64,000 nt of DNA from Benincasa hispida. Lineage: Eukaryota > Streptophyta > Magnoliopsida > Cucurbitales > Cucurbitaceae. Numbering within the stretch: the first letter of the stretch is position 1; every line of letters starts with the position of its first letter. A program made the position numbers and the translations under genes. This document shows positions 23,336 to 34,906 of this stretch, one piece after another. The stretch spans positions 23,597,512 to 23,661,511 of the forward strand of contig NC_052352.1 of NCBI RefSeq assembly GCF_009727055.1, written 5' to 3'. The notes beneath the pieces were generated by a model. The model saw nothing but the letters and a program-made list of their open reading frames with translations, searched no databases and was not told the DNA's origin.

Positions 23336-23752
23336 TTCATAAAAAAAAATTGAAAATTGGGTATGTGTTCTTAGGTTTTTATTTTTTGCAAACATGTCAA
23401 AAAGCTTCTACTTGAAAATTTGATTGTTATCTGATTTCTATGTGATTGTTATGTGATTGCCACATCTGCAATTACAAAAAAGTTGAAGTTGTGGCTTTGG
23501 TTTCTTTAAATATATTTGTTATACAATTCAATTTCCCTTGTTCTAATTTTGTTCCTTTGTCTTCTTTTCTGATTGGATCTGACTCTTCTATGAAAAATCC
23601 ACTCAATCTTAAGGACGAATAAGAGTTTCGGTAGAGTGCCTTCACTTATATACTATTTTGCAGTGCTTCTCAGTCAAGTGTTCAATACACCTACGATCAA
23701 GTACCTATGAAAATAAAACACAAATTCAAACACAAGTTAGTTATTAAAGTCT

Positions 23753-23767
23753 CCGGCAACGGTGCCA
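23753..23767 (-). other. tRNA-Asp-type primer-binding site
   Basis: Inverse reads TGGCACCGTTGCCGG, one base different from the Athila/Tat consensus site as I know it, six bases after the LTR end. Confidence 0.75.
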
Positions 23768-24855
23768 AAAACTTGTTGCGTTGAAAATGGTGGTGAATTT
23801 AGCGATTATCAACAATTCAATGAATGCCTCATGTCGTGCCTTAATTGCCAAGTACGATGAATGATCTATGTTAAACGCAATGTTTTCTCTATTTGGACCC
23901 AAATATAAGTCCAAATAGAATTCTTGGTAAGTCCAGGGTCGAACACGGGGAATATAGACTAAAGATGTGTTTGAGGTTGATGAATAATCTTAATGCGATA
24001 AATTCTTAATTAATGCGGCGAGCGAGTTATGACGCGTGGAATAATGTAAGTGAAGATAATGATGACAAAAATAAACACAGACAAAAGTGAAAGAAAAATC
24101 AATTGATAAGATAGAGTTAAGAAGGATTACTAACATTTTCCTAAGTGGTGTCTAAGTTATGCGTTCATGTCATTAACTCATACAATAAAGAACTCGCCTT
24201 TCAACGTTTTTAGCCACATTTACCCTATTTATGGAATGCATGCTCAAGTTAACTTCAGATAAAAGATTAACTTTATTTCGAAAACGACTTCTTTCCCTAC
24301 TTAATGACGTCCATAATCACTTACTTTCTCAAGCAGTTAATTATTTTTACTTAAACCAATTTGTCAAATGGATTGAAGCAATGTTTTTAATCACACATTA
24401 AACAAGATGAACTTTAACAATGCAAAACTTGTGAAATGCTAGTTTAACCTTTTCAACTAATTAGAATTTTAGTTGCACATGATAAAGGAAAGACAAGACA
24501 TGGATGGATAAAAGATTATAGAAATCTAATTTATATTAGGAAATAGAAGTTTCTCAATCTTGGCTATCTTAATACAAAATGAAATAAAAAAAAATGGAAT
24601 AGATGAATTATGTCAAGCCGCTGGTCACAGTGTCTTGCTTCCTTGGGCTTGGATGGAGGCAACTTCAAATATGGTTTTTTTACAGGTGATGGTGCTATTT
24701 CTCTTTTCAAAGAAGAAGACTGAGTTCTCACTCAGAATTCTTCAAAGAGAAGCTCGAGAGGTTGAAGATAATGGTGAACGTGGGGAGAAATTTAGGCAGA
24801 ATTTCGGCCAATCTCTTAGAAGAAAGTCTTACACTTAAATTGATTCTCAATGGGC

Positions 24856-24863
24856 TATTTATA
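24856..24863 (-). promoter_or_regulatory. TATA box of gypsy-1 LTR
   Basis: Inverse reads TATAAATA (context TCCTATAAATAGCCC), in the expected position within the LTR for minus-strand transcription. Confidence 0.6.
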
Positions 24864-25200
24864 GGATCACAAGGAATGTTTTGTGATGCTTTCTAATGAT
24901 TTCCTAACACCTTTTCATTAATTCCATGCCCCACTGCACATAATACTCGTGTCACAGACTCATTGGCTCTGGCACGACTGTCTCAATCAACTACCAACTT
25001 ACACTTTGATTTGACATCCACCGCCGATGCGTTTGTCACTTTCTACTCTGCATATTTCTGCCCAATGCATGGTTCTTTGCACGCAAGGCTGAAGCTTGAT
25101 CTAATCTCTTTTGATGCATCCACAGCTGCAACTTTTCTTTCTTTGGTTGATTTTTCTTCTCTTCATACAAATTCTGCGTTTAAGGTTGTTAGATTTCTTA

Positions 25201-25500
25201 GGCCCTGTTTGGTAACCATTTTATCTTTTGTTTTTATTTTTTTAAAATAAACCATATATCGTCCATATTTCTTACCATGATTTGCATCTTTCTTAAGTAC
25301 AATGGTTCAATTCTTAGCCAAATTCAAAAAATAAAAATAATTTTTTGAAAGTTACATTTATTAGTTCTCAAAGTTTGGCTTGATTTTTTAAACCATTGGT
25401 GAAAAGTAGATAACAAGAAGAAATTTGAAAGTAAAAGTAGTATCATAGGCTTAATTTTCAAAAACAAAAGCAAGAAATAAAATGGTAATCAAACGGGACC
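25201..25500. mobile_element. Harbinger/Tourist-like MITE, 300 bp
   Basis: The left end GGCCCTGTTTGGTAACCATT and the inverted right end GGTCCCGTTTGATTACCATT form terminal inverted repeats with three mismatches in 20. The 3 bp duplication TTA flanks both sides (25198-25200 and 25501-25503), the size and sequence typical of PIF/Harbinger. The interior is AT-rich without coding capacity. Confidence 0.85.
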
Positions 25501-25802
25501 TTAGTTTTTAGGATAATGAATTTTGTAACTTATGAATGCAAAGTTTAACTATTCCCATGAATTTCATTTCAAGTTAATGTGTTTTCTTTAATTATTCTAA
25601 ATAAAAAGCTAAAATAATTGTATTACTATAAGTTATCAAGGGCGTAAGGAAGTTTAATTTTGTCTTAATTTCAAATTTCTTTATGAATTTGAAGTGTTGG
25701 CAGTTGCTTTATGACAAGTTCTATTGAAAAATCGTGGGTTTTTGGTCGTCTCAACCATTTCAGCTCAGTCTCTTGTTTGTGTTCTTTGTGATCTTTCTTC
25801 AA

Positions 25803-26320
25803 ATGGTTAGTACCAGACAAGGTACACATACCACTGATTTTAAGATGGTGAGGACCAAAGAGAAGGAAAAAGGAAAGTTGTATATTAAGAAGGATACTCC
25901 TTCATCATCCACAAAAAATATGGAGTTCAATTTCGAGGTCTTCCTGTTTCAAACAAGGAAACTGAGGTTCCACCTCCTACGACTAAACGAAGGCGATTCA
26001 ATTTAAACTCACTATTAAGGTGAATGAGAAGGAAAAAATAGTACTTTTGCCCTAACAATGATTGATCTTGTAGGATCCGGGGTAGAAATTTAGCAGAACA
26101 AAGAAAATCCACTTCAAGTTACTCGTCCAGAAACCTTGAGAATAATGTTGAACCATCATCTGGTGTTTAAGAGGAAGTTAGGGTTACAAAGAGTACGTTA
26201 GCTATTGAAGAGAATCATACATCTGTCTTTGGTGATATCGAGTCAAATTTGCCTAAATTTTGTTTAACTGAGAAAGAAAATGTTAGTATTCATGAATTGG
26301 ATGAAAACGCAGATCTTATG
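25803..26320 (+). pseudogene. Env-like protein, N-terminal piece
   Basis: The probable start is the ATG at 25803 (MVSTRQGTHTTDF), in frame with an upstream ATG at 25734. The following protein is rich in charged residues (KEKEKGK), then shifts frame near 25930 and continues with S/E/N-rich sequence to 26320. A stop interrupts near 26170. The function of plant env-like proteins is unknown. The last codons continue after the solo LTR at 28439. Confidence 0.6.
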
Positions 26321-28433
26321 TGTTGGGGTTGATGCCCTAAAGTCTCATGTCCTGTAGTTTGTAAACAGTTTGTACGAACACTTGTGTTGTTAATATATGA
26401 TATTTACTTTACATCTTGTATTTTGCTCAGTTGCTTGTTTTATTTGCTTTACCACAAACATATAAACATAAAATCCCTGGTTATCTATATATGACTCAAG
26501 CATGTATGTGGTGACATATAAGTAGATCATGTCTTGAGTGATAACCAAAATAGTCTGTAGTATATGGATATAGGAGGGAAACCTTATCCTGGTAACGCTA
26601 CGGATGCGGCCCGCTTTGTGGAATGGTCACAAGTGTTGTGACTTATCACAGATGGTTTGATCCTGATCGATCGTGTTGGGGACATGCGAGCGGGGGCGTC
26701 CTATACAAAGAGTTTGTATAAGACCTAACCACTAAGTGTTAACGTCTCATTATATAACACCATTCATGACAGAGACTTCACTTCACTAGATGACCATAGG
26801 TAATATGACTTCAATCCTGAGTGAGTTGAGAACTCCTGCCATTGAGGGCGGTCCTTTGATTTGTATGGGTGCGAGTGGCCAGGTCACTAATTCAAACCTA
26901 CCATTTTGAGAATTCGTCTGATTTGGGAGCTGGAAACTCAGCTACACAAGATGGAATTCACTCCTTCCCCGAGGTAGGGGTAAGTAGATAGATAGCTCCC
27001 TTAAGAGCTAATTCTGGGGCTTGAACGATGTGGCACCACACACCTTCTCTTGGCTCGAGAGATGTTCACACATAGTTGGATTATGTTGTTTTGTTCATTA
27101 AAGGAATTAGTGGTACTTAAGAAGTGAGATGTAACTACAGGGGCAAAACGGTAATTTTTTCTAACTGTACTTACGAGCATCTGTGAAGGGTCATCGTACT
27201 CATGATTGGTTATATCCGATGGACACAAAAATATATCTGTGGTAAGAAGAGTTCAGCTGTTGGTCTTTAGTGGAATGCTTGACAGTTAACGGATGGTGGA
27301 TTTTGTGGCTAAAGAGTTTAGTCAGCTATTCACGAACCGTTGGAGCTTCGAGCCACATGTCCATTAGGTCCCCTGGGTAGCTTGGATAAAGTCGAGAACT
27401 AGTTTTTGGGTTAATTTGAAATGTTCAAATTGACAAGAGGAAGTTTGATTATATATGATATAATTGGCTAAATGTATGAGATACATTATTTTGGAGGAAA
27501 TTAGATATAAATATGATTTATATCAAGTACAGAAGAAAATACTATAATAGATACGTGATATCAAGCTATAGGATAAAAATATAATATGATTATATTTATT
27601 AATTAATTAGTTGATTAATTATATGATAATTAATTCAAATTTCACGTTCGGACGTGGGTTAGTGGGGCATCGTCGGTTATTGTAACCGATGAATTAAAAT
27701 GTAAAAGGTTTTCATTTTCAATAGCCAGGAGTTCAATCGTCAAAAGAATTCAAGAAAGCGCGCGTTGGAGAATTGTAAACGACCGCTTACATAAAACGAG
27801 AGATTATACGATAGCACTGTCCACATAAACGATTGTCTTCCTCGTGCCTAAATGATCACACACTGTCGCTTACACGATCGCATAGCTTCTCTTAACGATC
27901 GTATAGTGTGCTGGTTTTACTAAACGATCATATACCTTTTCCTAAACGATCATTTAGTAAATCCTACACGATCGTGTAGCTTCTTCTAAATGATAAGCAG
28001 TCTATTATGCGATAGCGTATTTTTTCCTCCCACTTGTTTATTGCCTACACGATTCGTGTTTCCTTCTTCCTCTACGAAACTCACCAAAGACCACCCTTTG
28101 GGGTTTCACTCCGAGAATACCCGGGGCTCTTTAGTGGTGGTGTCATCCCCATTGTGGTCGTGAGTTCACGGTTGTTCGTGCTGCTACAGTCGACGCTTCC
28201 GCTGGGTGTTGGTAGATCGCGTGGAGGTTTTCCGCTCCGTTGGAGTTGTGAAGTGTGAAGATCGTCTTCAACTGGTATGGAACTCGTTCCCTTGTTATTT
28301 TTTTGTTCATAACATGCCGATAATTACTTGTTGTTTGCATAACTGTATGTTGAATGTATATTGTTGTATTCGGTCACTGTGAGATCGGTGCGATCCGAAC
28401 ACGCTCATGGAACTCTTGGGTAGAGATCTTTCA
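26321..28433 (+). mobile_element. Solo copia LTR, 2113 bp, TSD TTATG
   Basis: Starts TGTTGGGGTTGATGCCC and ends GATCTTTCA, flanked by the perfect duplication TTATG (26316-26320 and 28434-28438). Its first 1.2 kb follows the long-LTR family (for example GGACATGCGAGCGGG, GTTCATTAAAGGAATTAGTG), but its downstream third is distinct and holds CGATCG palindromes. No interior remains, so it arose by recombination between two LTRs. It interrupts the env-like frame. Confidence 0.9.
27760..28060. repeat. ACGATCGT palindrome cluster in solo LTR
   Basis: About ten variants of (T/A)ACGATCGTxTAG, for example TACACGATCGTGTAG (a near-perfect palindrome), are spaced 20-35 bases apart. Confidence 0.75.
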
Positions 28434-28438
28434 TTATG

Positions 28439-28670
28439 GTGTTTGATGAGAATGCCTAAATGATTTCATTGAAAAAGTTGTCTAAAACTATTGCTTCTGT
28501 ATCCACTCTCCCTGATATTAGTAATATGAAAAATTTTGTTGTCAAGATTGATGCAGAAAGTGTAGTCCCTAAAAAGTCGGTTCAATCTGGTGAACAAGAT
28601 GTTAAAACTCTTTCTGTGACAACCATTATGGCTGATCAGGAAATTATGTATGATGACCCTGATGTTGTCA
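28439..28670 (+). pseudogene. Env-like protein, second piece
   Basis: The frame at 28460-28681 reads MISLKKLSKTIASVSTLPDI onward and includes MADQEIMYDDPDVVTK, an acidic low-complexity stretch. It is collinear with the piece ending at 26320. It is broken at 28671 by the next copia insertion, the duplicated target being CAAAG at 28671-28675. No domain is recognisable in this part on its own. Confidence 0.55.
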
Positions 28671-28675
28671 CAAAG

Positions 28676-29287
28676 TGTTAGGTCTGCTTCTTGTTGAATG
28701 AATAAAATGAGCCCAAATGATGAATAATATGGCCCTTCTTGTTGATCCATGAATCCAAATATTTTTCCCCAAAAGAATTTTGGTTTGGTAGAATACTTGG
28801 CTATAGTTCGTCCACGAACTTCCAGCTGATGTGCTCCACATGGTTTGCTCCACTAACCCTTGCCTGATGGAATTGAAAGAAAAGTTATTCTGATGGTATG
28901 AAATTTTCAGAATTAATTTCTTTTTTTTTTCTCTCTCTCTCTCGTTCTCTCTTTAAATTTCTGCAGAGCTTCTTCTAACCCTAATTTTCTGTTTGTTTTG
29001 TGCGACTGCTTGAGTAAACGATCGATGAACAAAAGCATGTAATCTTGCAAATAATACCTACATCCACGGGAAGGAGAAGAGATCTTTATTCGAGAGCTAA
29101 GTCACAACTTTTCCTTTTACAAATTTCAAGTTTTCTTGAAGCTATTGTAATTGTATTCTATGAAATTTGTAAATGATGAGTACTTATACTATTTTCTGAT
29201 ACAAGTAGTTACAATAACAAACAGTAAAAAGTTAAAGAAATATGAATAGTTCTTGAATATGTTGAATGTTTGAGCTTATTTTCTTCA
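28676..29287 (-). repeat. 3' LTR of Copia-2 (612 bp)
   Basis: Plus strand starts TGTTAGGTCTGC and ends TTATTTTCTTCA. Compared with the other LTR it lacks about 50 bases near 29050 (GCTACACAACGATATACGTG region). A CT microsatellite lies at about 28930-28950. Confidence 0.9.
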
Positions 29288-29343
29288 AATCTCCACCTTA
29301 AGCTCAACATGTAAACTCTTCTCCTTCCATATTTAACATGTCT

Positions 29344-29731
29344 TCACCCTTTTTCAGGAAGCTGGAACCCGATCTGACATGGACAGTTTGCTAGCTTGAG
29401 TTTGGTCACAGGTTTGGTAAGCATATCGGTTTCATTTTCGATGGTATGAACTTTAAAGACCTCGACTTCTCCTTTTTCTATTTTGTCTCCTACAAAATGA
29501 TACTTAATTTCTATATGTTTGGTCCTTGAATGATAACTGACGGTTTTTGGATAGGTGAATGGCACTTTGGTTATCACAGTATATGTTTACTACTGTTTGA
29601 TTAATACCAAAGTCCTTCATCAACCCCTTTAACCACAGTGCTTCTTTTATTGCTTCTGATAAAAGCATGTACTCTGCTTTTAGGGTTGATAATGCTGTGA
29701 TTGACTGTAAATTTTCTTTCCAACACAACAA
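29344..29731 (-). pseudogene. Copia-2 RNase H
   Basis: Two overlapping frames (29731-29504 and 29577-29344) together give the RNase H blocks SITALSTLKAEYMLLSEAIK, IYCDNQSAIHLSKN and IEIKYHFVGDKIEKG, so one frameshift near 29530 separates them. The last part (ENETDMLTKPVTKLKL) is the usual C-terminus before the purine tract. The upstream blocks (29904-30092, YLMISTRPDLSYNTSFVNRY) are the RT connection, in another frame. Confidence 0.85.
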
Positions 29732-30093
29732 ATTAGGACCAAATAAGAATAGATAACCTGTTAATGATCTTCTTTTGTCTTGGTCACCTGCAAAATCTGA
29801 ATCAACATATCCATATAGCTCTAATTTGATTCATTTTACTTTGTTATGTTAATTTTTACTGTTTAGACCAACTTAGATATCTTAAAATCCATTTTGTTGC
29901 TTCCTAGTGTCTTTTCCCAGGGTTAGACATGTATCTATTGACAAAACTAGTGTTGTATGATAGGTCTGGTCTAGTAGATATCATTAAGTACTTAGACTCC
30001 CTACTGCTTGATTGTATGGAATTGATTGCATTTGAGTCAAATGTTCTATGTTTGTTTCTTTTGGTGAGTTTTCTGAGGAAAGACTTTTTCACA

Positions 30094-30968
30094 TTAGCTT
30101 AGTTGACTAATGGTTAGAGTTGAGGATGTCCTGTCTCTTTGAATTTCAATCCCAAGGATCTTTCTAGACTGACCCAAATCCTTCATATCAAATTCTCGCT
30201 TTAGAAATTTTTTTACATGAATTAAATCCTCCTTAGATTTCCCTGCTAGTAGCATATCATCAACATAGAGTAGTAGATAGACTTTGTCCTTATAGGTAGA
30301 TGAATTAATATAAAAACAAATATCATAGGAACTTCTTTGAAATTCAATACTCTCTATGTAATCATTAAACCTTCTGTACCAGCATCTAGGGGATTGTTTA
30401 AGACCATATATAGACTTATTTAGGAGGTAGTATAGGTCTTCCTTCCCTCTTTGATCAAACCCTTTAAGTTGAACCATATAAGTAATCTCATCTAGATTTC
30501 CATGAAGGAAAGCAGTTTTAACATCTAGTTGATCTAGTTTAAGGTTGTACTGAGAAATTAGAGATACAAGAATTCTAATAGAGGTTTGTTTTACTACTGG
30601 TGAAAAAATTTCAGAATTTCTATGCCTTCCCTCTGAGTAAACCCTTTAGCTACTAGCCTTGCCTTGTACCTAGGCTTTTCTTCTTTGGTAGAACCCTCCT
30701 TTAGTTTATATATCCATTTAGAGGCTATAGGTTTGCATCCTTTAGGAATAGAGGCTAGAGTTCAAGTATTATTGACAGTGAGTGATTCCATTTCTTTACA
30801 TATAGCTTGAATCCAAGACCTAGCATTAGGACAATTTACTGCCTCTTCAAAAGTGGTTGGTTCTTGGTAATTAGAAGCTATTGTGGCATTTAGGACTAGG
30901 TTCATGTAATTAGTTTCAGTATACCTAGCTAGAGGAACTATCACTCTTCTTTGTCTATCCCTAGCCAA
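30094..30968 (-). pseudogene. Copia-2 reverse transcriptase
   Basis: From 30968 downward, an RDRQRRVIVPLARY segment and TFEEAVNCPNARSWIQAICK mark the RT N-terminal region, which is usual in copia. The WIYKLKEGS and RLVAKGFTQREG blocks follow around 30640-30720, after a frameshift. The best frame, 30477-30094, carries YGLKQSPRCWYRRFND and the catalytic YVDD box (LLLYVDDMLLAGKS, near 30240-30280). Stops and shifts inactivate it. Confidence 0.9.
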
Positions 30969-30974
30969 AGAATA

Positions 30975-32370
30975 CTAACTTAGATCAGGTACAACTTCAG
31001 TATTCCCAGTATTCTCATTTGAGATTTCCTCTTCTTCTTCTTCAGTTTCAATAAGAGGGTTATGGCTAGTGGAAGAATCTTTAGATGTTTCCACCTCAAT
31101 CCTAGCAGTATTAGGGCTATTAGGAACTTCATAAGTTGTATATTCTTTTTGCATAAACATCTCTTTTTCTCTCAAAGTGACATCCCTGCTTATGACAAAC
31201 CTTTTCTCAATAGGATTCCATATCTTAAAGCCTTTGACACCTTCTGAGAACCCAACAAACATACACTTTACTGCCTTAGACTTTAGTTTCCCTGATTTTG
31301 GTGAATATAGCCAACACATTCAAATACCCTTAGATTTTCTAGGTTAGGTGGATGTGTGGTCCATTTTTCTTCAGGAGTAAAAAGTTTAGGGAGGAATAAG
31401 GACACCTATTTAAGGTGTACATAGTGTAGCTTGCTGCCTTAGCCCAATATTTTTCACTAAGGATTGCATCTGAGAGAAGACATCTAACCCTTTCCATGAC
31501 TGTTCTATTTAGTCTTTCAGTTACTCCATTCTGTTGAGGAGTGAATCTAACAGTCCTATGCCTAGTTATTCTTGTTTCTTTACAAAATTTATTAAACTCT
31601 TCACTACAAAATTCCAGTCCATTATCAGTTCTTGGATATTTAATTTCTTTAGAAGTTTGTTTCTCTATCATGAGTTTCCATTCCTTAAACCTATCAAACA
31701 CTTGGTCTTTAGTTTTAAGGAAGTAGACCCAACTTTTTCTAGAGAGGTCATCAGTAAAAGAAAGTAAATACTTTGAGCCACTTAAGCTAGGTGTAGGAGC
31801 TGGACCCCATAGGTCAGAGTGTATACAATCTAGGATAGCTTTTGTGGTGTGTTGTGCTTTAGTGAAACTTTGCCTTATGGCTTTTCCTAAAACACAGTGT
31901 TCACAAAAGGTTAGATTTTCTGAGAGACCTTTAGGTAGAATCCCTTATTTAGATAGGACTTCTAGGACTTTAGCACTAATGAGATAATCTTTTGTGCCAT
32001 ACATCAGCCCCTGTGATCTCATTTGTGGTGGCAACATATGCCCCTACCATCATTTCAACTCCTTTGACCACAAATAAGTCATTTATCTTTTCCCCAATTA
32101 ATATCACCTTAGAATCCTTTAGCACCTCAAGGGGTTTCTTCTTTTTTCCTGTTCTCACACCCAATTGCATCTAGCATACCTAGGGAGATTAGATTTATTT
32201 TAAGTAGTGGAACATATCTCACATTCCTAAGGAGTTTAATAGTTCCATCCTTAAGTTTCATGGAAACAGATGCAATGCCTTCTATCCTACAGCCTTGGTT
32301 GTTTCCCATATACACCATTTCTCCTTTAATTGCTTTAAAGGTGTTGAACCAAGGTTTTATTGAGGTCATG
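30975..32370 (-). pseudogene. Copia-2 protease-integrase region
   Basis: 32369-32127 lies just after the protease active-site context LDSGCTYHMT (about 32365-32395, a D-S-G triplet retained). GAG-pre-integrase WHKRLSH lies near 31980. The integrase core frame 31701-31339 contains RTDNGLEF and QQNGVTERLNRTVMERVRC, the second Asp and the Glu regions. The frame 31319-30975 (MCWLYSPKSGKLKSKAVKCM) is the integrase C-terminal stretch before RT. Frameshifts separate the pieces. Confidence 0.85.
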
Positions 32371-32399
32371 TGGTAGGTGCATCCAGAATCTAGGACTCA

Positions 32400-33277
32400 A
32401 TCATGTTTTCCTAGAGGATTTACATGGTTGGATTTGTCTAAAGTTGAGGCTAAAGCATCTGAGTAGATAAAGAAGCCTTCTACAATAGATGCTTCGGGCT
32501 GTTTACCTTTTGAGTCCTTTTCTTTCTCTTGATTCTTTCTTTTTAGGATAAAATAGTCCTTGATTAAATGTCCTTTCTTTTTGCAATACTTACATTTTAT
32601 TTTCTGTTTTGACTTATTATTTTCTGAGTTGTGAGTTTTTCTATCCTTTGAATGATTTTGTTTGAAGTTTCCTTTAGCAAATAACCCTTCACCACTAGTA
32701 TGATCCTTTCTATCAATCTGTCACTCTAGCTCTCTGATTCTTAGGGTTGAGATTATAGTGTCTGTGCTTATACTGTCCCTTCCATATTTTAGAGCATTTT
32801 TAATTTCTTTATAAGGTTCAGGTAAAGAGTTTAGAAGCACATAGGCCTCATTTTCATCACCAAGTTTTTCTACTAGAGTTTTAAATTCAGCAACAATTTT
32901 CTTGAACTCATCTAAGTTATCAGTTAAAGTTTTAGATGAATCTATTTTAAATGTAAAGAATTTCTCCCTAAGATACATTTTACTAGGAAGATCTTTAGTA
33001 GCATATAACTCTTCTAGTCTAGTCCATATCTATAGGCAGTGTCTTGATCTAAAACTTTTCTAAGAACACTGTCACTAAGGTTTAGAACCAACATACCATA
33101 GGCTGCCAGCTCTCAGTCTTCTTTTTCTTGGGTTGTCCCAGTGGCAGGGAGTGTTGATGGGTCAAGGAGGGCTCTATGAGCTTTCTGCTGGCCGAGAATT
33201 GCCTTGATTTTGGCCTTCCCCAGGACAAAGTCTCATTTTCCATCGAATTTCTCTACTTCGAATCTTACTATTGACAT
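32400..33277 (-). pseudogene. Copia-2 gag with zinc knuckle
   Basis: The start is the ATG complementary to 33275-33277 (MSIVRFEVEKFDGK), very similar to the Copia-3 gag start. Early stops occur. The frame 32978-32721 is a UBN2-type gag domain (LTDNLDEFKKIVAEF, LLNSLPEPYKEIK). A C-X2-C-X4-H knuckle is readable near 32560-32605 (CKYCKKKGHLIKDY); its last Cys is replaced by Tyr. The protein would form the capsid. Confidence 0.8.
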
Positions 33278-33337
33278 CTTTGGATGAAAAACTTGAATCT
33301 TGAATCTTTAAGAACTGCAATCTTGTAAGTCATTTAC

Positions 33338-33348
33338 TCTGACACCAC
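33338..33348 (-). other. Primer-binding site of Copia-2
   Basis: Inverse reads TGGTGTCAGAG, one change from the tRNA-Met-type TGGTATCAGAG, two bases inside the 5' LTR edge. Confidence 0.75.
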
Positions 33349-33350
33349 TT

Positions 33351-34012
33351 TGTTGAGCCTACTTCTTGTTGAATGAATAAAATGAGCCCAAATGATGAAT
33401 AATATGGCCCTTCTTGCTGATCCAATTTCATGAGTCCAAATATTTTGCCCCAAAAGAATTTTGGTTTGGTAGAATACTTGGCTATCGTTTTCCCACAAAC
33501 TTCCAGCTGATGTGCTCCACGTGGTTTGCTCCACTAACCCTTGCCTGATGGAAGTGAAAGAAAAGTTATTCTGATGGGATGAAATTTCAGAATTAATTTC
33601 TTTTCTCTTTCTCTCGCGCGTTTTTTCTTTCAATTTCTACAGAGCTTCTTCTAACCCTAATTTTCTGTTTGTTTTATGTGACTACTTGAGTAAATGATCG
33701 ATGAACAAAAGCATGCAATCTTATAGAAGAAAGGAGGAAGAAAAACGCTACACAACGATATACGTGGTTCGACAAATGATGCCTACATCTACGGGAAGGA
33801 GAATAGATCTTTATTCGAGAGCTAAGTCATAACTTTTCCTTTTACAGATTTCAAGTTTTCTTAAAGCTATTGTAATTGTATTCTACGAAATTTTTAAATG
33901 ATGGGTACTTATACTATTTTCTGATACAAGTAGTTACAATAACAAATTGTAAAAAGTTAAAGAAATATGAATAGTTCTTGAATATTTTGAATGTTTGAGC
34001 TTATTTTCTCCA
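33351..34012 (-). repeat. 5' LTR of Copia-2 (662 bp)
   Basis: Plus strand starts TGTTGAGCCTAC and ends TTATTTTCTCCA. It aligns with 28676-29287 over its length and keeps the 50-base segment lost there, which includes ATACGTGGTTCGAC. Confidence 0.9.
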
Positions 34013-34032
34013 TAAAGGTTACTGGTATAGAG

Positions 34033-34495
34033 CAGAGGTGTTCACAGTTCGGTTCGATTCGATTTGGGACTCAAACCGAATCGAACAACAAATTTTTAAA
34101 ATTGTATTTTCTAAAATCGAACCAAACCGCATGTTTGGTTCAAATTGAACCGAACTGAACCGCATATAAGCGGTCAATTTCAATTTTTTTTGTTTTCTTA
34201 ATTCTTTTATGCTTTTTCATAATTTCTAAATTATATACGATTCGGTTCAATTCAATTTTATAGTTTTTTTTAGCTTTTATTCCTTTTTCATATTTTAAAA
34301 TTATATATATTATTTTTAATATATTTATTAAAAAAGCGGTTCGATTCGATTTCAAATTTAAAATCAAACTGAACCGCAATAATTCGGTTTGAAAATATAT
34401 CAAACCGAACCAAACCACATTAATTCGATTTTGGTTCGGTTTTGATTTGATTTAGCATTCAGTTCAGTTTTAGCGATTTCAGTGAACAACTCTAG
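34033..34495. mobile_element. hAT-like MITE with GGTTCGGTT repeats
   Basis: Ends AGAGGTGTTCAC (34034-34045) and GTGAACAACTCT (34482-34493) are inverted with one mismatch. The interior is full of AACCGAACC or GGTTCGGTT words on both strands, so the whole can fold back, and has no coding capacity. The target duplication is not clear. It interrupts the env-like relic just after Copia-2. Confidence 0.6.
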
Positions 34496-34906
34496 CATAA
34501 AGGATGTTGAGAATCAAGATGTTGAGGTCTCTGATGATATTGATCCTGAAGCTAGCAAAAAAATTGTGAGAAAGCCTCTAGCATTGCCGATGAAGATATT
34601 GATGATGATACTCCCCTATCTAGGTTACATTCAAAGAAGAATGAGAATGTTGAAGTTAAAGTTGATGCTTCTCCTGAAACATCAGAAAATGTGTCTGGAA
34701 AGACCCCTTTTGAGGAGGCTTCTAACTGAGGTTTGAGAACCAATTCTAATAATGAAGACACGGGTCATGTTTGTGTCACTCGTGCATCACTAAAAGGTAA
34801 AGATAAACAGACAGCCAGTTCTAATGTTGTTAAACGAAACATTGTTGATTTAAAAGAGCTTTCCGAGTGCATTCAAGAATGTCTTGAACTTATGGAACTG
34901 CTTCTT
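34496..34906 (+). pseudogene. Env-like protein, third piece
   Basis: By shifting among frames one reads DEDIDDDTPLSRLHSKKNEN and then ETSENVSGKTPFEEASN, followed after a stop by the frame 34733-34945 (MRTNSNNEDTGHVCVTRA). The acidic stretch followed by PLSRL is a feature of plant env-like or 'plant transposon protein' frames as I know them. It ends at 34906, where the TTCTT target and Copia-3 begin, and continues at 40286. Confidence 0.55.

Larger units (their letters stand above)
21384..25638 (-). mobile_element. Athila/Tat-type Ty3-gypsy remnant (gypsy-1)
   Basis: Minus strand from high coordinates: 5' LTR (25638-23774), primer site (23767-23753), gag-protease (about 23335-21384). Copia derivative A cuts it in the protease region. 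No RT, integrase or 3' LTR is found. The NPGWRNHPNFSW block and the primer site TGGCACCGTTGCCGG are hallmarks of the Athila/Tat branch. Confidence 0.85.
23774..25638 (-). repeat. 5' LTR of gypsy-1, with a MITE inside
   Basis: On the minus strand it starts TGATAACTTATAG (25638 downward) and ends CAACGCAACA (23774). The starting hairpin-like sequence parallels the starts of the LTRs at 57136 and 59057. A GTTCGACCCTGG string (inverse of 23934-23945) in the downstream part recurs in the other two gypsy LTRs. A 300 bp MITE occupies 25201-25500. Confidence 0.75.
28676..34012 (-). mobile_element. Copia-2, nearly full length, minus strand
   Basis: The left copy of the LTR (28676-29287) and the right copy (33351-34012) are direct repeats. 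On the minus strand the order is 5' LTR, primer site, gag, protease, integrase, RT, RNase H, purine tract, 3' LTR. Target duplications CAAAG (28671-28675) and TAAAG (34013-34017) differ by one base. Stops in most domains make it non-autonomous now. The layout and the purine tract AAGGTGGAGATT are like those of Copia-3, so the two are related. Confidence 0.9.

Noticed and set aside
24560..25250. Plus-strand frames of 92 and 95 codons
   Set aside because: They lie antisense within the gypsy-1 LTR and one runs into the MITE.
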